Shown piece after piece: positions 56,554 through 64,000 of a stretch of 64,000 nt of DNA (its first letter is position 1; every line of letters starts with the position of its first letter). The notes beneath the pieces were generated by a model. That model was given only the letters and a program-made list of their open reading frames with translations, was not told the origin of the DNA and searched no databases. The stretch spans positions 2,424,001 through 2,488,000 of the forward strand of contig CM037591.1 in NCBI GenBank assembly GCA_021018995.1. Direction: 5' to 3'. A program made the translations under genes and the position numbers. This stretch comes from Chloranthus sessilifolius. Lineage: Eukaryota > Streptophyta > Magnoliopsida > Chloranthales > Chloranthaceae.

Positions 56554-58505
56554 ATATATTATTTTATGGTTGTATAATTGTATGTGAGATTTGGGTTAGA
56601 TTTGAGGAAGAAAATTTGGATTTTGAATGAGAAAATCAAGGATTGGGCGAAATCTGCAAATTTTGATCGATCGAAATTGAATTCAATTGATCAAATTTGA
56701 CTTGAGACTTATGAAATACGATTTCTGAAGGTTTTTGATCGATCAAAATTAAATTCGATCGATCGAAAAGTATAGAACATGAAGTGTTCGGGATTTCTGT
56801 TGGAATTCGATCGATCGAAATGGATTTCGATCAATCGAGTTTCGAATTCGATCGATCGAAATAGAATTTGATCGGTCGAATTTGACTGTGTGTGCCAACA
56901 CTACTTCGGTATTTTAGCCATAACATTTTGTGCCGAACTCCGATTGACGTGATTATTATTGAGTTGGAAAGACGACATCAAGCTCTACAACTCTTATGCT
57001 TTGACCAACTTATGAATCTAAAATTTTAAAGGTTAAAAGTTTATGAAAACTTACATCAAATTTCAGACTACCATGAACTTGTCCGTTTTCGCCTCGTGTT
57101 GAGAAACATTTAAAGATATCTAAGTTTCTAATAACTAGAGTTGGTCTTTGATGCATTGTATGTTTGTGATCTAGATTGAGGTGGAAGGCCATAGATAGGG
57201 CTTCGCTTGGCTTCGCGCAGCTTTGAGGTTAAGGTAGAGAAAATTCAACCTAAATTTATATGTTTGACTTGATTCATAGTCTTAAATGTGTTGAATGCAT
57301 GTGATGAGTTAGTCGTTGTTGGAATTGTAGATGAGTTCATCGTAGTTGAATTATTAGATTTGAAATGTTATGATTTAGAATAAACTCGTGAGATCATAAA
57401 GTGTGATTATGTATGTGATAATGTCTGAATTTAGATAACTTCTGATATAGTACAAGTTGATTCGTGTTTTGAAAGTAAGATCTTGAGATAGTTGTGATGC
57501 TTGCGTTTCGTTTTGACACTTTGGAATGTGAACTCATGACTCTTGGAAATGTGATTAACACGGCGACGCTTAGAATTTGCATATGGGTATTGCATCCTTT
57601 GGGCCGGTACGGCGGCCTATCCGTACTCGCATTCATACGTTGCATTACATCTCTTGGACCGGCACGACAGCCTATCCGTGCATGCATTCATACATATGTT
57701 GCATTGCATCTCTTGGGCCAGCACGGTGGCCTATTCGTGCACGCATTCATACATGCGTTGCATTGCATCCCTTGGGTCGGTACGACGGCCTATCCGTACA
57801 TGCATTGCATCTTTTGGACCCTTTGGAAACTGTGAGCATCTTTGCATCCCTTGTGCTATGTGTGTTGGCAAATTCAATATTTTTTGCAAATATGTGTGAA
57901 ATCTTGGATACACTTGATTAAGGTTGATCGTTTATGATGCTTTTCAAAATATGTACTGTTGGAGGAGAATTCGTGATAAAGCTAAATATTTAAGATTAAG
58001 TTCTGAAATAGAGGTTGTGAAGAATGTTTTATAAATTTGCTTTGAATGGAAGGAAATGATTAAGGTTGTGAAACTCTGATTTTGATGGTTTTACTCCTGG
58101 TATAAATTCTATGATTTCAATGTTAAAATATGATTTTATGTTGTCTTTCCTCTGCTGAGCTTAGATGTAGCTCACCCTTCGACTATACGTCACAAGTTTG
58201 GTATTCATCAAGATACGGGCTTCGTGGTTGAGGACTGCAGAAGAAGTAAGATTTTGGGATCGTGGATCTGTATTTGATCTTTGGTATATTTAGTTTGTAA
58301 TTCATTTATTATACTTGCATATATTTATTTTGATTACTGTTCCTTCGTTGTAGAATTGGAGTTTATGTTTTCACTTTATTGTACCAAGATTTTCTGTATG
58401 AGATTGTGATCTACAATCTAGCAGTCTAGTTTTCCTGTTGGTTTCAGTTGTATTTGAAAAAAAAAAATGTTGGTTTTATGGAAACGGGAAAATCGGGCTG
58501 TCACA
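56554..58505. mobile_element. long TG...CA element 4, left end uncertain
   Basis: Ends GAAAATCGGGCTGTCACA, the reverse of element 1's start. It contains TCGACTATACGTCACAAG (near 58178), a palindrome block (56660-56880, TCGATCGATCGAAA) and a four-unit tandem array of about 60 bp (57597-57820). The start cannot be placed; it lies where homology of the flanking duplication stops. Confidence 0.62.
57597..57820. repeat. tandem array, about 60-bp unit, four copies
   Basis: Each unit reads like GGCCGGTACGGCGGCCTATC then CGTACTCGCATTCATACG and TTGCATTGCATCTCTTGG, with scattered substitutions. It creates spurious open frames on both strands. It is internal to long element 4. Confidence 0.85.
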
Positions 58506-61043
58506 TTATTGGTGTACATCAAACATGTTTCTCGGATCCTATTTCGAGGTAAATTTATAGTATCAACTTTTGAATATTTTTAATAATTATAAAAAAAGAT
58601 ATTATAAATTTTAAATATGTAACCATGCGAGGTTTCAGATGGCTGCGTGATTTTTTTGAGGTAATCTTATTTGAAACCCTCAAGATGTGGAAGTTGTAAA
58701 AGTCAAAATTCCCTCTTATTTTTAAGGGTTTAAATTATGATGAACATCATACTAGATTTAAATTGTTGGATCTGACTTTGTCCATAAATATTATAATTTT
58801 ACATAAAATAATATATATTATAAACATAGTGACAACTTTCGTTTTCAACAATATGTTGGTGGGGGTTCGTTTCGTTTCATTTTGGGTAAAATTTAAGAAA
58901 TTTTTTATAAAAGAATTATTTGTTATTTAAAATTGATAGCCAAAAATGTAAAAAAAAATGCTAATTTCGTCGAAATTAATAAAATTTTGTTGAAATTAAC
59001 AAAATTTTATGGGAAATCCCCGAAATTTCATTGAAAGTTTCATTCGACTCCTATTTCAACGAATTTTAAAATGGCAGTCTGATGGTGGGCTCATAATTAA
59101 TAGATCCATTTTGCAGAAGAACGAGGTGAAATATGATCTTTATCATTTGATTCAAAGGTAGTCAATGCATGCCGGCTGAAGGAGATGGGGGAGAAAGCAA
59201 TCTTTTGGAGTGAGAATAACAGTACCCTATTACAAATTACTCATTACATGATCTTAAGCATAATAACAACATTTTATTAGAAAGTTAAATAAAAATTAAT
59301 GAAACACTATAATATATTTGGAATAAGATGGTCTTGACTCTAATCTAAATTAAAGTTCATCAATGGATCTGAGATCATAGCCCTATCATCACATGGTCAG
59401 CTGTTGATACTACGTGGCACACATCTCAAACAGTGAACGTGAACCACATTTAATGGTACACTCTAATCGCTTTCACTTTTTGACATGTGTGCTACATGAA
59501 ATTAACATAAGACTGTCTACGGTAGGCCTATGACCTCAAATCCTACTGTGTGGAAGATGGGAAAAAAATAATCTCCATCTTCAATTTCAAAAAAGTCAAC
59601 CTAATTTAGTTTGCTTAAATGGTGTAGCAATAACAAAAATTAGTGTGACAGTAGCATTCATTGTTTTTCATTTAGGTTGCTTATTGGGCTCACCTAATGA
59701 AATTTAATTCCGTTTTAATATTTATTATCTAGGTTGTAATGGTGCCATTATATTTTAGGGCCACATGACGACGATACTAAGTTCGAGTTAATTTTTTTAT
59801 CCCCATAAAAAATTTGGTCATCTACACTCTAAAGGAGTTGATTATGACTAAAGGTTATTATCTGAATGGCCATGCTTGGGGCTAAATATCAGGCCTTATC
59901 AGTGATCGAACTCAGATTGAGCCAGTTTTTTAACACTTTATAATTTATAATGAAACTTAACCCAAGCTCAATTGAACCACTTTGGGATGGACCAAAGTAG
60001 CATTTTTTAACATCAAACTACAAATGTGCAAGGCGTGAAGCAAATTTTTGTGCATGATTAAAACTTGGGCCTCTCGGGTCGTCCATGAACAAGGCATTGC
60101 TCAAAGATGATGATACACTTCATCTCTAGCTAAAATTTGGCGTTGATTGTTAACGCTCTCACAGACGCATGACATTCACACTATGCAAACTTTAAGCCCA
60201 TGATAATAGTAGGGCTATCACGGGTCAGGTTGACCTACTACGCGACCTGCTCGACCAAGACTTTTTACTGGGTTGACATATAAATTTGATCGTCGGTACC
60301 TGATCTTTTATCTAAGAAAATCATAGAAAATAAAGGGCTTTATTAGATCGGGTCGGGTTTTCAGTTTGGGTGAGGTCACGCTAGAGGTTTGAGTTTAATT
60401 TAATCAAATATCAGATTCAAAAATATGGTGGTTAATTCTCACCTTCCAATCAAAACTGGAATAAAAGTTTAAATTAAAGAAAAATATGATCAAAGTTCAA
60501 CTTAAGGTAAGTTGATGGAACATTTGAGATCTCCCATCAACACACTTTTTAAAGAAACCTTCATTTGTACCCACTGAATCTTTGAGGGCACCCACTTAAA
60601 AAATTATGTGACTGATTTGAATCACATAATAGAGATCCTTCCTTATCCTAACCCTCCACACAATGGATCTTGAGATGATAGGTGTATCATTAATAGCCAA
60701 TTTTTACTATCTTATTTAATTAAAAGAAAGGAAATTGTGCGCACCCAAAGCTGCTACAAACACACTTGATAGATTAGTATATCATTGTCTATGATTTACA
60801 TTAATCTCCAACAATATAGTCAATAGATTCTAAGTGTAGGTGCTCAAAAACCTATATTTTAAAAAATTTTGAGGAGATCATATTGAAAAAGCTCCTTTAA
60901 AAAGTATAATTCCAATTACTAAATAATTTTTTATTTTCTCTCGTTTATAATAAACACTATTTTTTTTTTCTCTTCAATAAAGTTATCTTAATTTTAAATT
61001 TGTGTTGCACAATCACATGATAACATAGATAAAAACTTTAAAT
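58506..61043. repeat. segmental duplication, copy B
   Basis: Partner of 53303-56553. It begins exactly where long element 4 ends. It has about 1.2 kb (59194-60423) absent from copy A, made of foldback-family core and a GGGTCAGGTTGACC-type MITE fragment (60207 onward); this is either an insertion here or a loss from copy A. Confidence 0.83.
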
Positions 61044-61645
61044 TAAAACATAATAAGTTATATTACCGATATTTATTAATTTTTATAAATTAACACGTCC
61101 AAACGCACGTGCATATTTACTAGTGTTTGTAAAATGTTTAAATCACACTTCATTTGTTAAGGAAAGAAGTAAGGTATTACTATTAGGTAACCCCAAGAGT
61201 GCCAAGTGACTTGATACTGAAGTCACTTTTAGGGATATGTGTAGTATGGGATTAGTATGTGTGTCGTTTGATAGATGCATCATCATCTAAAGATCTTTTA
61301 AGCAAAAGTTTGAGACAAAAAATGATCTCTATCAACGGAATCGAAGCAGTCAAATGTCATCTAAAATTAGTGGCTACAATGTAAATGGGTTTTACCATTA
61401 ATATTGGAAGGTTGACAATATTGCCCCTTAATGAAAATTGGATACCGATTCAAATTGACGGTCAGAAATGGTTCGATATCAATAATTGATATTTTGTACT
61501 TAACTCATGAGATTTTTAGGGATACAAAGGGATTATGGATGGGTAAATAAAGGAAGAAAATTATGGGTAAGATTATATACCATGAAACCGAATTAGTGTA
61601 ATTAATTTAAATTAACTACCGATTAAATTGGTGCTTTTTTGGTAG
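61044..61645. other. upstream of the defensin-like gene
   Basis: AT-rich, with a foldback-family fragment at about 61200-61370. The proximal 280 bp hold nothing I can name except the TATA region. Confidence 0.4.
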
Positions 61646-61670
61646 TTTTATATATTATAAATGTATGATC
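61646..61670 (+). promoter_or_regulatory. TATA-box region of the defensin-like gene
   Basis: The string TTATATATTATAAATG lies about 60-75 bp upstream of the ATG at 61722. That is a normal distance for a short plant leader, and it is the only strong TATA-like string just upstream. Confidence 0.5.
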
Positions 61671-61721
61671 TAACAAGGTGTGAAGAGGCACATCCAACAA
61701 CATTTTTGCTAGCATAAAGAA

Positions 61722-62014
61722 ATGGCATCTTACAAGCCTCAAATCATTTGCCTTATTCTAATTCTCTCTCTTGTCAGTGTGTATTGTTCAAATTCCATTG
61801 GTTAGTAGTTAGCCTCTCTCTCTCTCTCTCTCTCTCTCTCATCTTAGTGAATCCATATCTCTCATAGTCCTAGTGAATTCATAACCAAGAGTAGCCTTGA
61901 GGTTCGTGGAGTAGTGTTTTTTGTAGATCTTGCTATAAGATGCTAGTGTTCCCTGGTTTCTAGAAAAGGAGAAAATAAATGAGAGAAACTTTCTAATGAA
62001 ATCCAATTACCAAA

Positions 62015-62050
<36 letters not shown>

Positions 62051-62369
62051 TAGAAACCCAATAATAAATTGCTTTGATTTTTTAGGATTTGCTAACATAA
62101 ACCATGAAGGTCTGCTAACATAAATCATAAACCCACTAGCATTACATATGTTACTGAACTCGCGATTTTGGATTTCAGGGACACAAGAAGACGAAGGGGA
62201 CTGCCATTGGTTGGGAACATGCGTGGATCAGGCCGACTGCAGCAAACAATGCGGTGCAAATGACTACAGCCCTCGCGCAGCTTTTTGTGAGCCGAAACCT
62301 GTAGTTGGTGGCCCACTAAGTTGTTGTTGCGTCATTTCTGGAAACAAGGGTTCCAAGGGATTAGCTTAA
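61722..62369 (+). CDS. secreted defensin-like cysteine-rich peptide, 2 exons
   Basis: Small secreted peptide of the plant defensin-like (DEFL/LCR) superfamily. Exon 1 is 61722-61800 and exon 2 is 62179-62369. The intron is GT-AG and splits a Gly codon, as is usual for this family (signal peptide in exon 1, mature peptide in exon 2). The 89-residue product starts MASYKPQIICLILILSLVSV, a clear signal peptide. The mature part starts near TQEDEGDCHW and has eight Cys spaced C-x5-C-x5-C-x3-C-x10-C-x10-C-C-C. The C-x3-C and terminal C-x-C are the marks of a cysteine-stabilised alpha-beta fold. The acidic start and net charge are unlike highly cationic antifungal defensins, so a signalling or reproductive role is as likely as defence. 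The intron carries (CT)n and (AT)n microsatellites. Function is inferred from the fold class only. Confidence 0.85.
61814..61840. repeat. (CT)n in the defensin-like gene intron
   Basis: About 13 CT units, 13 bp downstream of the splice donor. Confidence 0.93.
62018..62050. repeat. (TA)n in the defensin-like gene intron
   Basis: About 16 perfect TA units. Confidence 0.94.
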
Positions 62370-62629
62370 TAAGAAAGACGATGTCTTAACTCTTAAATAA
62401 GGACATATGTTCAAGCTTGCTCTTTATTTAGTAATACACATAATATTTTTCAGTTAAAGAAATTCTCTCTTTATAGATCTGTCTCAATTAATTTTGGTAT
62501 AGGGTGCATTGCCGTGGATTTGTGTAGACTTCTGCTTTAACCGTGATGTCTACTTTGATAATTGAGTGCAACTCTAAGTTTCCTAAGCTTCTGATTGGAC
62601 TAATCGTTAGAGGCATGCATGCATGCATG

Positions 62630-63030
62630 CATGATTTTGAATATCGGCCAATATGTGTCAGATTAGGCCCCATCTGATACGGTTTACACCCCTGATTTTG
62701 TGAAGGTGGCAAAATTGGGTCAACATGGTCAAATATCGAGTCCATATCGGCCATATCAAGTCCATCTTGGACCATATCGGATATGTATTGGATATGACTC
62801 GGATATGAATTGGATATAACACTGAAAAGACCCTTTAGGAAAATAATAATTATTTTTTTATATATTGTATATTTTAAATCTAACATGTATATCGAATAAA
62901 TATCGGATGTAATACCGAAACACTTTTTTATTTTTATTTTTATATTTAGTATTTTAAAAATAAATAAAGTTACTTTAGGCTGGTTTGGCCGATATCCGAT
63001 ACATATTAGCCTGGGACCCAAGCGATATGC
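62630..63030. repeat. TATCGGATATG-rich repeat
   Basis: Imperfect repetitions of TATCGGATATG / GGATATGAATTGGATAT with partially inverted ends (TATCGGCCAATATGTGTC; CGATATCCGATACATATTAG). It resembles the TATCGGTATCGG stretch at 2800-2880. Probably a MITE; the boundaries are not firm. Confidence 0.4.
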
Positions 63031-63414
63031 CGATGTGTCGGTCTTTAAATGCCTGTCTAGGGGGTGTCATCACGTCCATCATGCCACGAGTATTTCACTA
63101 TTTACATGCTTTACGTAGCACCCCTTTATCGTAGAAGAGGAGTCATTTCAAACTCACAATCTACCCAAGTCGTCAATTGTTGCAACCTTTATCGTAGAAC
63201 AGGTTAGGACACCCTCAAATGTTAGTAACCCAACGACACGTTTTGGAATGAGCCTCGTACTCAATTTAGCATAAGTGTACTGCTAAAAGCGTTAAAACAT
63301 GTTTAGCAAAAAATCATCAAACTCTCATTTTATTGTCAACGGGGATTCAAAACACGTTTTGTGGAACCTTACATGCTATCAGACATGCGACTTAAGTTAT
63401 GCACGCATTGCGTT

Positions 63415-63590
63415 AGGGCTCTCAATGAGTCGAGCAGAACAGGATTTTGGCCCGCACCCTCCCGAAAAAGTGGTACTTTTTATCAAGCAAACCTGGCCCG
63501 GTACTCGAACCGGGCTAAAAATGTTGCAACCCAGATCAATCTGGGCGGGCTTGGGCTGATTGTTCCAACACCCGGCTCGGATTTAATATA
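63415..63590. repeat. dispersed repeat, copy 3 (partial)
   Basis: TTAGGGCTCTCAATGAGTCG, CCTGGCCCGGTACTCG and GGGCTTGGGCTGATTGTT parallel the copies at 21685 and 24173. Its GC-rich text gives spurious plus-strand frames. Confidence 0.5.
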
Positions 63591-63830
63591 TATACTTATC
63601 ATTTTAAAGTTATAGGAAAAAACCTTTTAATTAAATATAATTAAATTAAATGCCTTGAGATTAGCCGTTGTCCGTTGTAGACACCCAAATTTGGCCCAAG
63701 TCCCGATCGAGACATATTTCGAGGGAGGCGCACCCCCGAGCTTCCGATAGCATTCCTCATACCTTTAGAAATCACCCCAAATCCTTTAGAACCATCCCCG
63801 AACCGTTAGGGGTGGCAACATTCTGCAGCT

Positions 63831-64000
63831 AGGGGTGGCAACGGGCCGGCCGAGCTTGAGTATACCCAAGTCGGACCCGACGAATTTGAACTAGGCCCAA
63901 GCCCGTGGCAAGCTTATGATTCTAAGCTCAACTCTGGCCCACAACAATATTCAAAACCCAAGTCTAGCCTCGAGAGATGGGTGAGATGAGACGTCTTTAG
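63831..64000. mobile_element. start of a hAT-type MITE cut by the window end
   Basis: TAGGGGTGGCAACGGGCC followed by GGCCGG/GCCCGT-rich sequence matches the left end of the same element class seen at 12065 and 32607. A partial duplicate of the left end lies 25 bp earlier (63806). The right end is outside the window. Confidence 0.5.

Larger units (their letters stand above)
62370..63830. other. downstream of the defensin-like gene
   Basis: The 3' UTR probably ends within about 150 bp (AATAA at 62386, AATAATAT-like near 62440). It is followed by a GCAT tetranucleotide run (62613-62631), the TATCGG-rich repeat and a dispersed repeat. No other gene was seen. Confidence 0.4.

Noticed and set aside
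57597-57820. CRISPR-like regular repeats
   Set aside because: Units are contiguous with no unique spacers and the host is a plant nucleus; it is a minisatellite.
57494-57921. Overlapping 80-114 codon frames on the plus strand and a minus-strand frame
   Set aside because: All derive from the 60-bp tandem array inside a long repeat; a 60-bp period keeps any frame open and the text has no domain.
62488-63021. 177-codon minus-strand frame
   Set aside because: Covers the TATCGGATATG repeat, with low-complexity Lys/Ile runs and no domain; no splice or promoter support.

Overview
This window is nuclear DNA from a flowering plant. The evidence is spliced genes with GT-AG introns, a VAMP727-type R-SNARE (a seed-plant protein with an acidic longin insert), a plant agmatine-pathway amidase, a secreted cysteine-rich peptide, and dense plant transposons (hAT, Mutator-like foldbacks, Tourist MITEs, copia, RTE-type LINE, solo LTRs). 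The DNA is AT-rich with kilobase introns full of repeats, so a medium or large genome is likely. The species cannot be named from the sequence.

Three host genes can be assembled exon by exon. (1) An N-carbamoylputrescine amidase gene lies on the minus strand from 20646 to 2547: nine exons, 894 nt of CDS and 297 residues, spread over 18 kb, with the Glu-Lys-Cys triad intact and one GC-AG intron. (2) A VAMP727 gene lies on the minus strand from 35928 to 26870: five exons, 714 nt of CDS and 237 residues, with an 8.1-kb third intron. (3) A two-exon gene on the plus strand at 61722-62369 encodes an 89-residue secreted defensin-like peptide with eight cysteines.

The rest is a layered record of mobile DNA. 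Amidase introns hold MITEs, a copia fragment on the minus strand (9630-10172) and a decayed RTE-type LINE (about 15900-18220) that was itself hit by a copia LTR. VAMP727 intron 3 holds two tandem, decayed copies of one copia pol region. The second copy was broken by a 458-bp LINE tail (11-bp TSD) and a 1033-bp solo LTR (5-bp TSD), and the sister copy preserves both empty sites. Upstream of VAMP727 is a complete 5463-bp hAT transposon (36978-42440) with matching termini, a perfect 8-bp TSD and an uninterrupted 829-codon transposase. It sits in one arm of an older foldback MITE and carries another foldback MITE in its own leader.

From 42.7 to 61 kb there are no host genes. This part consists of many copies of a Mutator-like foldback family, four long (1.9-2.5 kb) TG...CA elements in both orientations that share an internal motif and carry arrays of short palindromes, and a segmental tandem duplication (53.3-56.5 and 58.5-61.0 kb) with one of those long elements exactly at the junction.

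The three host genes show no functional link; they are ordinary neighbours. The least ordinary material is the intact hAT element with an altered catalytic neighbourhood, the palindrome-array long elements, and the foldback family with its 9-bp TSD.
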